64,000 nt of DNA from Actinophytocola sp035634895 (GTDB taxonomy: Bacteria; Actinomycetota; Actinomycetes; Mycobacteriales; Pseudonocardiaceae): assembly GCF_035634895.1 (NCBI RefSeq), contig NZ_DASQCC010000202.1, positions 1 to 64,000 on the forward strand. Reading direction: 5' to 3'. How positions within the stretch are numbered: the stretch's first letter is position 1; each line of letters starts with the position of its first letter. The notes beneath the pieces are model-generated. The model searched no databases and was not told the DNA's origin. It was given only the letters and a program-made list of their open reading frames with translations. Shown piece by piece: positions 52,119 to 60,679 of this stretch. Position numbers and translations under genes: made by a program.

Positions 52119-53792
52119 CTACTTCTTGGTCCAGCCGATCTTCGCGTAGTCGACGGCGGCCAGGCCGGAGTTGCCGAAGTTGGCGAGGTCGTCCTTCACC
52201 GCGACGATGGACGGGCGGCGGTAGAGCGGGCGGGCGTAGCCGAGGTCCCACAGCTCCTCGTCGATGTCGTTCAGGATCGCGTTCCGCCGGTCGCGGTCGA
52301 GCTCCTTCGCGGCGTCCTTCAGCAGCTTGTTGATCTTGGCGTTGCCGATGTGGCCGAAGTTCTGCTCGACGTTGTCCGGCGTCAGGTCGAACGACGGCAG
52401 GACCGTGATCAGCGACGCGGCGTCCATCTGCGCCCAGTGCGCCAGCTCGAAGTCGCCCGGGGTGATCTGCTCGTCGAAGTAGCCGTCCGGGTCGACTTGT
52501 TCGACCTTGACCTCCACACCGATCGCCGCGAGCTGGTGCTGGACGAGCACCGCCTCGTCGTCGCTGGCCGGGTTCTCGGCGGGAACGACGTCCCGGATGG
52601 TCAGCGTGCGGCCCTCCTTCTTGCGGTACTGGCCCTCCTGCTTCCAGCCGAGCTCGTCCAGTCGCTTCTTGGCCGCCTCCGGGTCGAAGCCGTAGCCCTT
52701 CGAGTTGTCCTGGTAGCCGGGGAAACCCTCGACGAAGATGTGGTTGCCGAGCGGCTTGGCGTCCGGGATGAGCTGGCCCACCTCGGCCTTCGTGATCGAC
52801 GCGACGTCGATGCCGCGGATCACCGCCTTGCGGACCTCCTTGTCCGCCAACGGACCCGAGCCCGCGCCGTTGAGCACTATCCAGCGCAGGTTGGGCAGCG
52901 TGGCACGGCGGAACACGACGTGCGGGATCTGCTTGGCACGCTTGTACGCGTCGAGGTTGCCGGCGATGCCGGAGAAGTCGAGGCCGCCGTTGGCGAGCGC
53001 GTCGATCGACGCGGTGCCGCCGGTGGTCGACAGGTTGCGGAAGATGATCCGGTCCAGCCGCGGCTGGTAGCCCCACCAGTCGGGGTCACGCTTGACGATC
53101 ACGGTCTTCGCGGTGGCGTCGATCTTGTCGATCATGAAGGGTCCACCGGTGACCTTCGGCGCGGCGATCCAGCCCTTGTTGAACTCGTCGGGATTCGAGG
53201 TCGCCGACTTCGGGTAGAGGACCTGGAAGACGGCGCCCCAGTCCGCGTAGGTCGGGTCGAACGTGACGGTGAACTCGTACTCGTCCGCGCCCTTCGAGAT
53301 GTCGGAGATGTTGGCGTAGCCGGCGGTCGAGAGCGGGACGAACGCCGGGTTCCTGCCGTTCACCGCCTGCCACTGGGACTTGTAGTCCTCCCAGGTGATC
53401 GGCTTTCCGTCGCTCCAGTGCGCCTTCTTGTTGAGCTTGTACTCGACCTTCTCCGGGTTGTCCGAGACGAGCTCGAACGACTCGACGTAGTCCGGGTTGG
53501 GCTCGAACGTGGCGTCCGGCTTCTCCCACGACGGCGTCGGCATGAAGGACCGGGTGACCGGCGGGATGTCGCCACTGGTCGCGTCGCCCTGTAACTCGTT
53601 GAACTGGTTGGGGAAGTCCTGGACCGGCCAGTTCAGGTCGCCGCCGTCCCGCAGCGTGTCCGGGTCGACGGCGTTGATGTCGATCTGGTTCAGCGCGGCC
53701 TTGGGCGGTGGTTTCTCCGCGTCGCCGCCGCTGCCGCAGCCGGCCACGGCCAACGCGGTGAGCAGGGCCAACGCCAGGGCGGAACGTCGCAT
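52119..53792 (-). CDS. Peptide-binding lipoprotein (SBP family 5, DppA/OppA type)
   Basis: A 557-residue family 5 extracellular binding protein for di- or oligopeptides (or nickel/other ligands). It has a lipoprotein signal with lipobox AVAGC, then the family features: a start with DGGDLNWPVQDFPNQFN, TYADWGAVFQVLYPK, TGGPFMIDKID, and the late RKAVIRGIDVASITKAEVG region. GAAAGGA lies 9 nt upstream of ATG 53792. It is the fourth gene of a minus-strand operon after two permeases and a fused ATPase. An HTH-less, Gly-rich N-terminus after Cys is normal for the class. Confidence 0.9.
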   Translation of the reverse strand: MRRSALALALLTALAVAGCGSGGDAEKPPPKAALNQIDINAVDPDTLRDGGDLNWPVQDFPNQFNELQGDATSGDIPPVTRSFMPTPSWEKPDATFEPNPDYVESFELVSDNPEKVEYKLNKKAHWSDGKPITWEDYKSQWQAVNGRNPAFVPLSTAGYANISDISKGADEYEFTVTFDPTYADWGAVFQVLYPKSATSNPDEFNKGWIAAPKVTGGPFMIDKIDATAKTVIVKRDPDWWGYQPRLDRIIFRNLSTTGGTASIDALANGGLDFSGIAGNLDAYKRAKQIPHVVFRRATLPNLRWIVLNGAGSGPLADKEVRKAVIRGIDVASITKAEVGQLIPDAKPLGNHIFVEGFPGYQDNSKGYGFDPEAAKKRLDELGWKQEGQYRKKEGRTLTIRDVVPAENPASDDEAVLVQHQLAAIGVEVKVEQVDPDGYFDEQITPGDFELAHWAQMDAASLITVLPSFDLTPDNVEQNFGHIGNAKINKLLKDAAKELDRDRRNAILNDIDEELWDLGYARPLYRRPSIVAVKDDLANFGNSGLAAVDYAKIGWTKK

Positions 53793-53815
53793 CGTGCTCG
53801 GTCCTTTCGTGGGAG

Positions 53816-55822
53816 TCAGGCGAAATGGCAGGCAACGTCGTGGTCCACGCCATGGCTGGCCAGGGTGGGAGCCGTACCGACACAGCGGCTCCGGTCCTCC
53901 TCGGACAGGGTCAGACGGCGGAAACACCGGGTGTGGAACGGACAGCCGGCCGGCGGGTGTGCCGGGTCCGGCAGGTCACCGGTGAGCACGATGCGTTCCC
54001 GGCGGCGTTCGACCGGCGGGTCGGGGATCGGGACCGCGGACAGCAGCGCCTGGGTGTACGGGTGCGACGGCCCGGCGAAGACCTCGTCCGCGGCGCCGAT
54101 CTCGACGATGCGGCCGAGGTACATGACCGCAACCCGGTCGGCGAGGTGCCGGATGACCGACAGGTCGTGCGAGACGACCAGGTACGCCACGCCGAGCTTG
54201 GCCTTCAGCTCGTCGAGGAGGTTGATCACCCCGGCCTGGATGGAGACGTCCAGCGCGGACACCGGCTCGTCGAGGACGAGGAGCTTCGGTCGCAGGGCAA
54301 GGGCCCTGGCGATGCCGATGCGTTGCCGCTGGCCGCCGGAGAACTCGCCGGGGAAACGGTGCGCGTGCTCCTGTCCCAGCCCCACCAGGTCGAGCAGCTC
54401 GGCGACGCGGGCGCGCGCGGCGGTCCGGTCGTGGCCGTGGACCCGCAACGGCTCGGCGATGATGTCCGCGACCGGCAGGCGCGGGTCGAGCGACGCGACG
54501 GGGTCCTGGAACACGACCTGGACGTCCGCCCGCAACGCCTTGCGGGCGGCCTTGTCCAGCTCGTGGGTGACCCGGCCGAGGATCTCGACATGACCGGCCC
54601 GCGGCTTGGCCATGCCGAGGATCTCCATGAGCGTGGTGGTCTTCCCGCAGCCGGACTCGCCGACCAGGCCGAGCGTCTCCCCCTCGGCGATGTCGAAGCT
54701 GATCCCGTCGACCGCGTGCACCGCGCCGACCCGGCGCCTGAACACGCTGCCCTTGGTGATGGGGAACGTCTTCGTCAGGCCGTGGACGGACAGCACGATC
54801 CGGTCGCGTCCGCCCGCCGTGGTGACACGAAGCTCGGTCGCCGAGTCGTCGGCGATGATCTCCTTGCCGCGCAGGCAGGCCGCGTACTGCTCGCCGTCCA
54901 CGACGGACAGCTCGGGCTCGGTCGTCCGGCAGGCGTCGATGACCATCGGGCAGCGTGGCGCGAACGGGCAGCCGGGCGGCAGGCCCACGAGCGACGGTGG
55001 GTGCCCCTCGATCGGGACGAGCTGGGTGGCCGCGTCCAGCCGGGGCACGGCCCGCAGCAGGCCGAGCGTGTACGGCATGCGCGGGTGGGCATAGACGGCG
55101 TCGGTCGGCCCGGTCTCCACGGCCCGGCCCGCGTACATGACCATGACCCGGTCGGCGAACCCGGCGACCACGCCGAGGTCGTGGGTGATCAGCACGACGG
55201 CGGCGCCGGTGACGTCGCGGGCGGTCCTCAGCACGTCGAGCACCTGGGCCTGCACGGTGACGTCCAGCGCGGTGGTCGGTTCGTCGGCGATGATCAGGTC
55301 CGGGTCGCAGGCGATGGCCATGGCGATCACCACCCGCTGGCGCATCCCGCCGGAGAACTCGTGCGGGTAGGCCCGCGACCGGTTCGCCGCGTCCGGAATC
55401 CCCACCAGGTCCAGCAGCTCCACCGCCCGCCGCCGCGCGTCCCGGCCGGACAGGTCGCGGTCGTGGGTCAGCAGCGCCTCGGCCACCTGGTCGCCGACCG
55501 TGAACACGGGCGTCAGCGCGGAGAGCGGGTCCTGGAACACCATCGCCACCCGGCGACCGCGGATGGCCGACAGCTGCTTGTCCGACAGGCCGAGCAGCTC
55601 CCTGCCCCGGAACCGGATCGAGCCGGACACGGCCGCGTTCGGCGGCAACAGGCCCATCACCGCCAGCGAGGACACCGACTTGCCCGACCCCGACTCCCCC
55701 ACGATGCCGAGGACCTCGCCAGGGCCGACCGCGTAGGACAGTCCACGCACCGCCTGCACCCGGCCGGTCTCGCCGGGAAAGGACACCGCCAGGCCGTCGA
55801 CCTCGAGCACCGGCCCGGTCAT
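53816..55822 (-). CDS. Fused DppD-DppF ABC ATPase
   Basis: A 668-residue protein with two complete nucleotide-binding domains of the peptide-importer class, which are normally made from two genes. Domain 1 (about 1-325) has GESGSGKS, the signature FSGGMRQR and LIIADEPTTALD; domain 2 (about 345-668) has GESGCGKT, FSGGQRQR and LLVLDEPVSALD. Each ends with the oligopeptide-type C-terminal zinc-finger-like segment rich in Cys and Pro (CPFAPRCPM and CPFHTRCFRR). ATG 55822 overlaps the permease stop. The fusion guarantees a 1:1 pair. Function: powering peptide import by the neighbouring permeases. Confidence 0.92.
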   Translation of the reverse strand: MTGPVLEVDGLAVSFPGETGRVQAVRGLSYAVGPGEVLGIVGESGSGKSVSSLAVMGLLPPNAAVSGSIRFRGRELLGLSDKQLSAIRGRRVAMVFQDPLSALTPVFTVGDQVAEALLTHDRDLSGRDARRRAVELLDLVGIPDAANRSRAYPHEFSGGMRQRVVIAMAIACDPDLIIADEPTTALDVTVQAQVLDVLRTARDVTGAAVVLITHDLGVVAGFADRVMVMYAGRAVETGPTDAVYAHPRMPYTLGLLRAVPRLDAATQLVPIEGHPPSLVGLPPGCPFAPRCPMVIDACRTTEPELSVVDGEQYAACLRGKEIIADDSATELRVTTAGGRDRIVLSVHGLTKTFPITKGSVFRRRVGAVHAVDGISFDIAEGETLGLVGESGCGKTTTLMEILGMAKPRAGHVEILGRVTHELDKAARKALRADVQVVFQDPVASLDPRLPVADIIAEPLRVHGHDRTAARARVAELLDLVGLGQEHAHRFPGEFSGGQRQRIGIARALALRPKLLVLDEPVSALDVSIQAGVINLLDELKAKLGVAYLVVSHDLSVIRHLADRVAVMYLGRIVEIGAADEVFAGPSHPYTQALLSAVPIPDPPVERRRERIVLTGDLPDPAHPPAGCPFHTRCFRRLTLSEEDRSRCVGTAPTLASHGVDHDVACHFA

Positions 55823-56733
55823 CGCCCGCCTCCCGACGACGGGTCGATGGCGTCCCGCAGGCCGTCGCCGACCAGGTTGACCGCCAGCACGAACGCCACG
55901 AGAAACCCCGCCGGGGCGAGGAAGAGCCACGGGTAGGTCGTGGCGGAGCCGGTGCCGGCGGCGATCAGGGTGCCGAGCGAGACGTCCGGCGGCTGCACGC
56001 CGAACCCGAAGAAGCTCAGGCTCGTCTCGGTCAGCACGGCGACGCCGACGTTGATGGTGGCGTCCACGATCAGCAGCGACGCCATGTTCGGCAGGATGTG
56101 CGTGGCGATGATCCGCCAGGCCGGCTGTCCCATGAACTTCGCGGCGAGCACGAACTCCCGCTCCCGCAACGACAACGTCATGCCGCGCACGATCCGTGCG
56201 GTGATCATCCAGTTGAACGCCGCCAGCAGCGCCACGAACACCAGCCAGTTCGCGCCCTTGAACCACGGCGACGCGATCGCGATGATCAGGAACGCCGGCA
56301 GCACCAGCAGCAGGTCGGTCACCCACATCAGCACCCGGTTGGCGAACCCGCCGAGGTACCCGGCGGTCGCGCCGACCACCGCGGACACCGACGTCGAGAT
56401 CACCCCGACGAGCAACCCGATCGTCAGCGACTTCTGCAGACCACGCATGACCTGCGCGAACACGTCCTCGCCGATCTTGGTGGTGCCGAACCAGTGCGAC
56501 GGCGACGGGGCGGACAGGAACGCCGCGTAGTCCAGGTCGTCGTAGCGCCACGGCGTGAACACCGGCGCGACGAACGCCAGCAGGTACAGCAGAACGATCA
56601 CGACCAGCCCGGCCAACGCCAGCCGCCGGCGCCGGAACCGGCGCAGTACCAACCGCCCTCGGCTGATGACCTCTACCGGTGCCTCGACCGGCGTGGCGCT
56701 CGCCGAGACCTCGTCATCCCGCATGAGCGTCAT
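55819..56733 (-). CDS. Peptide ABC transporter permease, DppC type
   Basis: A 304-residue permease with an N-terminal OppC-type segment (RGRLVLRRFRRRRLALAGLVVIVLLYL) and later helices; the EAA motif reads REFVLAAKFMGQPAWRIIATHILPN. ATG 56733 has GGGGAGG 7 nt upstream. It overlaps the ATPase gene by 4 nt and follows the DppB gene by 22 bp. With DppB it forms the peptide channel. Confidence 0.92.
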   Translation of the reverse strand: MTLMRDDEVSASATPVEAPVEVISRGRLVLRRFRRRRLALAGLVVIVLLYLLAFVAPVFTPWRYDDLDYAAFLSAPSPSHWFGTTKIGEDVFAQVMRGLQKSLTIGLLVGVISTSVSAVVGATAGYLGGFANRVLMWVTDLLLVLPAFLIIAIASPWFKGANWLVFVALLAAFNWMITARIVRGMTLSLREREFVLAAKFMGQPAWRIIATHILPNMASLLIVDATINVGVAVLTETSLSFFGFGVQPPDVSLGTLIAAGTGSATTYPWLFLAPAGFLVAFVLAVNLVGDGLRDAIDPSSGGGR

Positions 56734-56755
56734 GCCGGAGCCTCCCCGAACCTCG

Positions 56756-57736
56756 TCATGACCGCACCCTGATCCGGGGGTCGAGCAGTGCGTAGAGGAC
56801 GTCCGAGAGCCATCCGGACACCAGCACCATGACCGCGATGAACAGGGTCACCGTCGCGACGATGTTGGTGTCCTGGCTGGAGATGCCCTGCACCAGCCAC
56901 TCCCCCATGCCGTGCCAGGAGAAGATCCGCTCGGTGAACACGCCGCCGGTGATCAGCAGCCCGAAGCCGAAGCCGAACAGGGTGGCCATGGGGATCAACG
57001 CGGTGCGCAGCCCGTGCTTGAACAGCGCGCGCCGCCGGGTCAGCCCTTTCGCCCTCGCCGTGCGGAGGAAGTCGCTGCCCAGCACGTCGAGCATCGCGCT
57101 GCGCTGGTAGCGGCTGTAGAACCCGATCTGGAAGAGCGCGATCGTGATGGTCGGCACGATCAGGTACCGCAGCCGGTCGCCCAGTGACGCGAGCCAGCTC
57201 CCCTCGAAGCCGGGCGTCGACTCGTTGGTGTACTTGAGATAGTCGCTGCCGACCAGATCGTTGACCTCCAGCGCGCCGTACTTGAGCAGCGTGCCGAGCA
57301 CGAACACCGGTGTGGACAGGATCACGAACGACGCGATCGTGATCACGTGGTCGCTCGGCCTGTACTGGCGGACCGCCGACCACACGCCCAGCAGCACCCC
57401 GATCAGGATGCCGACGGCGGTGCCGAGCAGGAACAGCCGCAGGCTCACCCCGGCCCGGCGCCACAGCTCGTCGGTGATCGGCTGGCCCTGCCAGGTGTTG
57501 CCGAAGTCGCCGTGCAGCACGCCGGTCAGCCAGGTCAGGAACCGCCGCGGGATCGGCTGGTCCAGCCGCAGCTCGTGGAACTTGGCCTGGATGGTGGCCT
57601 CCGGCGGCGGTGGCTGGCGCTGGCGCAGCAGGCCGATCGGGTTGAAGGTGGCCGCGGCGAGGGTGAACGCCAGGAACGTGGCGACCAGGCACAACACCAC
57701 GTAGCCGGCCAGCCGCCGAGCCAGGTATCCGACCAC
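56756..57736 (-). CDS. Peptide ABC transporter permease, DppB type
   Basis: A 326-residue permease with the DppB/OppB start VGYLARRLAGYVVLCLVATFLAF and the EAA motif FLRTARAKGLTRRRALFKHGLRTALIP. The C-terminal ITGGVFTERIFSWHGMGEW segment is typical. GTG 57736 is chosen because AAGGGGGA lies 9 nt upstream; an ATG-less extension to 57799 has none. It is the first gene of the operon, facing away from the metalloprotease gene. Confidence 0.9.
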   Translation of the reverse strand: MVGYLARRLAGYVVLCLVATFLAFTLAAATFNPIGLLRQRQPPPPEATIQAKFHELRLDQPIPRRFLTWLTGVLHGDFGNTWQGQPITDELWRRAGVSLRLFLLGTAVGILIGVLLGVWSAVRQYRPSDHVITIASFVILSTPVFVLGTLLKYGALEVNDLVGSDYLKYTNESTPGFEGSWLASLGDRLRYLIVPTITIALFQIGFYSRYQRSAMLDVLGSDFLRTARAKGLTRRRALFKHGLRTALIPMATLFGFGFGLLITGGVFTERIFSWHGMGEWLVQGISSQDTNIVATVTLFIAVMVLVSGWLSDVLYALLDPRIRVRS

Positions 57737-57855
57737 GCGCCGATGTCCCCCTTCGTCAGTGCCACGCGGATTCTCGTCGGCCGGCAACTGTTCGCGCACG
57801 CGCTCTCACGGGATGAGATTAGGCGACCCGACCAGCCCGGCTCGACCACGCGGCA

Positions 57856-57884
57856 TTCCCAATAACCGGGCCGGAAATTGGGAA
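57856..57884. promoter_or_regulatory. Inverted repeat in the divergent Dpp/protease gap
   Basis: TTCCCAAT (57856-57863) and ATTGGGAA (57877-57884) are perfect 8-bp arms with a 13-bp spacer, AT-rich compared with surroundings. The position, between the peptide importer and a secreted protease, fits an operator shared by both. No regulator gene is adjacent. Confidence 0.45.
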
Positions 57885-58028
57885 ACAGGCAAACGGCGCA
57901 GATACGCGTTTTCGGCTTTCCGCCCGCTGGACCGGACGCCGCACCCGTTCCGCACCCGAAGGCGACCTGCCGGACAACCTCCGCTTGTGACCGTGGAGCT
58001 ACACACACAAGACGGAAGGGCTCAGCAC

Positions 58029-58778
58029 ATGTTTGGTTTCGCGGTTGGCTCACTTCTCATCGCCTCGGCTGCGCTGGTGCCCAGCGCCTCGGTGACCGAC
58101 ACTCCGGCACCGAGGGACAACGGCCTCCGGGTCGTGGCAGAGGCGATCGTGGCGGGAACGAGCGCCGCGAGCACCGCACCAGCGGCTGCCTGCACCGACA
58201 ACGTGTACGCCTTGGAAGGATGGCGGCACACCGCGACGTTCAAGTGGTTCTACAACCCGGCGGGTGCCCCGGCGAAGGTCGCGCCGACCGCGCTGGCAAC
58301 CCTGCAGAAGGGCACGAACACCGTGTTCACCGGCCAGAACCGCTGCGGCATCGCACCGAAGCTCGCGATGACCCAGGCCTACCAGGGCACCTCGGTCAAG
58401 CTCGCCCAGGTCTCCAGCGCCGGCGCCTGCACGGGTAACGACGGCGTGAGCGTCACCAGCTGGGGCAACCTCCCCCCGACGACGCTGGCCTACACCTGCA
58501 CGTACTACCGGAGCAACGGCTCGGTCGCGGCCTCGGACACGCTGCTCGACAACAAGCTGCACCCCTTCTACACGACGAAGCCCGCCGGCTGCGCGAACAT
58601 GTGGGACCTTCTCGCCGTCGTCGTCCATGAGCGCGGCCACACCGCCGGCCTCGCGCACGTCGACCAGGCCGCGCACGCCGTCGCCACGATGAGCCCCCGC
58701 ACGCTGGCCTGCGACTCCTCCGAGGTGACCCTCTCCATGGGTGACCTGGCCGGGCTGCAGAAGCTCTACCAGCTCTGA
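58029..58778 (+). CDS. Secreted matrixin-like metalloprotease
   Basis: A 249-residue exported metzincin. A signal peptide covers about 1-22. The zinc motif is HERGHTAGLAH (HExxHxxGxxH) near residues 201-211, and the Met-turn follows as ATMSP. Two Cys pairs are visible in the mature part (AAACTDNVYA, NRCGIAP and GACTGND), suggesting disulfides. The propeptide, if any, is short. GGAAGGG lies 8 nt upstream of ATG 58029. It is divergent from a peptide importer, so a role in feeding on extracellular protein is plausible. Confidence 0.82.
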   Translation: MFGFAVGSLLIASAALVPSASVTDTPAPRDNGLRVVAEAIVAGTSAASTAPAAACTDNVYALEGWRHTATFKWFYNPAGAPAKVAPTALATLQKGTNTVFTGQNRCGIAPKLAMTQAYQGTSVKLAQVSSAGACTGNDGVSVTSWGNLPPTTLAYTCTYYRSNGSVAASDTLLDNKLHPFYTTKPAGCANMWDLLAVVVHERGHTAGLAHVDQAAHAVATMSPRTLACDSSEVTLSMGDLAGLQKLYQL

Positions 58779-58790
58779 GGTCAGGGCACG

Positions 58791-58831
58791 GATCTCACAC
58801 GAAGGCCCAGTGCGATCGATCCAGTGAGATC
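58791..58831. terminator. Possible stem between protease and response regulator
   Basis: GATCTCAC (58791-58798) and GTGAGATC (58824-58831) are perfect 8-bp arms with a 25-nt spacer, in the short gap between convergent genes and touching the regulator's stop codon. It may help end transcription; the long loop makes this weak. Confidence 0.35.
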
Positions 58832-59522
58832 ATGGTCCGCGGTACCGGTATCCGGCACCGCGGACCGCCTCTATGGGCGACTCGTCGTGGTCCCAGCCGA
58901 GCTTGCGGCGCAGGCGCAGCACCGCGAACTTGACCCGCTCCGGCCCCAGCCCGGTCGGGTCGTCCCAGGCATGGGCCAGCAGCTGCGCCGGCGTGAGCAC
59001 CGCACCCACATGCTGTACGAACGTGTTCAGCAGGCGGAACTCGGTGTTCGTCAGGTCGACCTCCCGCTCGCCGCCGGGCTCCGGCAGGGTCACCAGCCGG
59101 CTGCGACGGTCGATGGTCACCAGCCCGTCGACATACCGGTCGTCGCGGGCGGTGGGAATGTGGGCGGCGCGGCGCAGCAACGCCTCGGCGCGGGCCAGCA
59201 GCTCGTTCGGGGCGAAGGGCTTGGTCACGTAGTCGTCGGCGCCGCCGCGCAGGCCACGCACCTTGTCGCTCTCCATGCCGTGCCCGGTGAGCATCAGCAC
59301 CGGCAGGTCGGCGAGGTCGCGGATGCGTTCCAGGACGGCCCAGCCGTCCATGCCCGGCAGCCCGACGTCCAGGAGCACGAGGTCGGGGCGCTCCTCGTGG
59401 AGCGCGCGCAGCCCGGCCGGCCCGTCGGCGCGACGCACGAACTCGTAGCCGGCACGCTCGAACACCCGCTGGAGCAACGCCGCGATGTCGGGCTCGTCCT
59501 CGACGGCGAGGATCTTCGTCAT
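58830..59522 (-). CDS. OmpR-family response regulator, orphan
   Basis: A 230-residue response regulator. The receiver has the acidic pair in AVEDEPD, the phospho-acceptor Asp in LVLLDVGLPGMDG, the Thr in LMLTGHG and the Lys in DDYVTKPFAPNELLARAE. A winged-helix OmpR domain ends the protein (LTNTEFRLLNTFVQ, VKFAVLRLRRKLGWD, GAGYRYRGP). ATG 59522 opens the conserved sequence. No histidine kinase gene lies nearby, so its partner is elsewhere in the genome. Confidence 0.9.
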   Translation of the reverse strand: MTKILAVEDEPDIAALLQRVFERAGYEFVRRADGPAGLRALHEERPDLVLLDVGLPGMDGWAVLERIRDLADLPVLMLTGHGMESDKVRGLRGGADDYVTKPFAPNELLARAEALLRRAAHIPTARDDRYVDGLVTIDRRSRLVTLPEPGGEREVDLTNTEFRLLNTFVQHVGAVLTPAQLLAHAWDDPTGLGPERVKFAVLRLRRKLGWDHDESPIEAVRGAGYRYRGP

Positions 59523-59923
59523 GACGGTCCTCCCGGCTCGAACCGTACGGGCCGGCCGGGGAGCGGTCAGCACGGCTCGCGGAATTCACCCGGTCGAGAC
59601 CGCTCGCCCGCTTGGGACATTCGCCGAGAACGTGAGTGATCTTGCAGGTCACGGGGTATCCGTCGACCAGCGGAAAAGTGCCTCTTCGTTGGATCGGTGG
59701 TGGAGCCATGTACACGCATCGTCTACATGAGGGCGGAAGCTTCAGTACTACCTCGGGCGCGCGGCGTCGCCGCGTTCGCGCGGCTCGCCGCCGGACGGCC
59801 GCGTTGCGAGCCCGGCTGGCCGACGAGTCGCTCACCTCGAAGGTGGACCTCGACCGGGACCAGAGCACGTTCGGCGCCCGGGACGCGTAGTCCCACGTAG
59901 ACCCACGAGGTGGCGAACCCGCT
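59523..59923. other. Intergenic region with one doubtful small ORF
   Basis: These 401 bases upstream of the response regulator hold no gene I can support firmly. One short rightward reading frame (59708-59890) is listed separately at low confidence. No clear hairpin or operator was seen. Confidence 0.5.
59708..59890 (+). CDS. Possible small hypothetical protein
   Basis: A 60-codon frame beginning MYTHRLHEGGSFSTTSGARR and ending KVDLDRDQSTFGARDA. It is Arg-rich in the middle. There is no convincing ribosome site, but the neighbourhood is otherwise empty. It may be a chance frame in GC-rich DNA. I do not recognise it. Confidence 0.2.
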   Translation: MYTHRLHEGGSFSTTSGARRRRVRAARRRTAALRARLADESLTSKVDLDRDQSTFGARDA

Positions 59924-60679
59924 TCACGGGACCGTCACCGGGGTGCCGGTCAGGACCAGCCGCACGTCGATGTCGGGGGCGAGCCGGGCGACCGCGTCCT
60001 GGTAACGACGAGGGTCCCGGTCGGACCTGGTGATCATCCGGTCGCCCAGCCGGCCGCTGTGGAAGGCGTAGTGGTGGGGCACGGCCAGCGTCGGGTTCAG
60101 GACGGCCGTCAACCCGGCCGCCTCCTCGGCGTCCATGACCACCTGCCGCAGGTTCATCGTCCGGACGCACAACCCGTTGGTCGGCAGGATCGCCAGGTCG
60201 ACCGGGCCGAACCGCGCCGGGACGGTGTCCAGCTCCGGCACCCGCAGCGAGTCGCCGCCGAAGAAGACCGTGCGGCCGAAGGCCTGGATCACGAACGTGA
60301 CCTCGTGGACGCCGTGCCGGCCGGGGGTCGCGGTCACCGTGAGGTCCCCGACGCTCGTCGCCGCCCACGACTCGATCACGCGGATGTCGCGGAAACCCTT
60401 GTCCCGTGCGATGTTCGCGACGGTGCCGGGCCCGATCAGCGGGGTGTCGAGGTCGAAGCCCGCGGTGACGAGAGCCGCCAGGTCACAGTGGTCGTAGTGC
60501 TCGTGGCTCACCACGACCGCGTCGACCGGCCCCAGGGACCCGGCGGTCGACGCGACGGGTTCGCCGGGGTAGTAGGTCGCTGTCTGGGTGAACCACGGGT
60601 CGGTGAGCACCCGGAGGCCGCCGATCTCGATCAGCTGGCAGGCGTGACCGATGCGGGTCACCGTCAGCGGACTACGCAT
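59924..60679 (-). CDS. MBL-fold metallohydrolase
   Basis: A 251-residue metallo-beta-lactamase-fold hydrolase of the UlaG/UPF0173-like group. Metal ligands are seen in SHEHYDHCD (HxHxDH), PGRHGVHE and FFGGDSLR. It begins VTRIGHACQLIEIGGLRVLTDPW, typical of phospholipase/lactonase-like members. ATG 60679 overlaps the end of the alpha/beta-hydrolase gene by 8 nt; both are probably controlled by the divergent MarR protein. The substrate is unknown. Confidence 0.87.
   Translation of the reverse strand: MRSPLTVTRIGHACQLIEIGGLRVLTDPWFTQTATYYPGEPVASTAGSLGPVDAVVVSHEHYDHCDLAALVTAGFDLDTPLIGPGTVANIARDKGFRDIRVIESWAATSVGDLTVTATPGRHGVHEVTFVIQAFGRTVFFGGDSLRVPELDTVPARFGPVDLAILPTNGLCVRTMNLRQVVMDAEEAAGLTAVLNPTLAVPHHYAFHSGRLGDRMITRSDRDPRRYQDAVARLAPDIDVRLVLTGTPVTVP

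Noticed and set aside
53816..56551. Extended start for the fused ATPase reaching 56551
   Set aside because: The extension is antisense-like low-information sequence overlapping the DppC gene; ATG 55822 overlaps the permease stop as expected.
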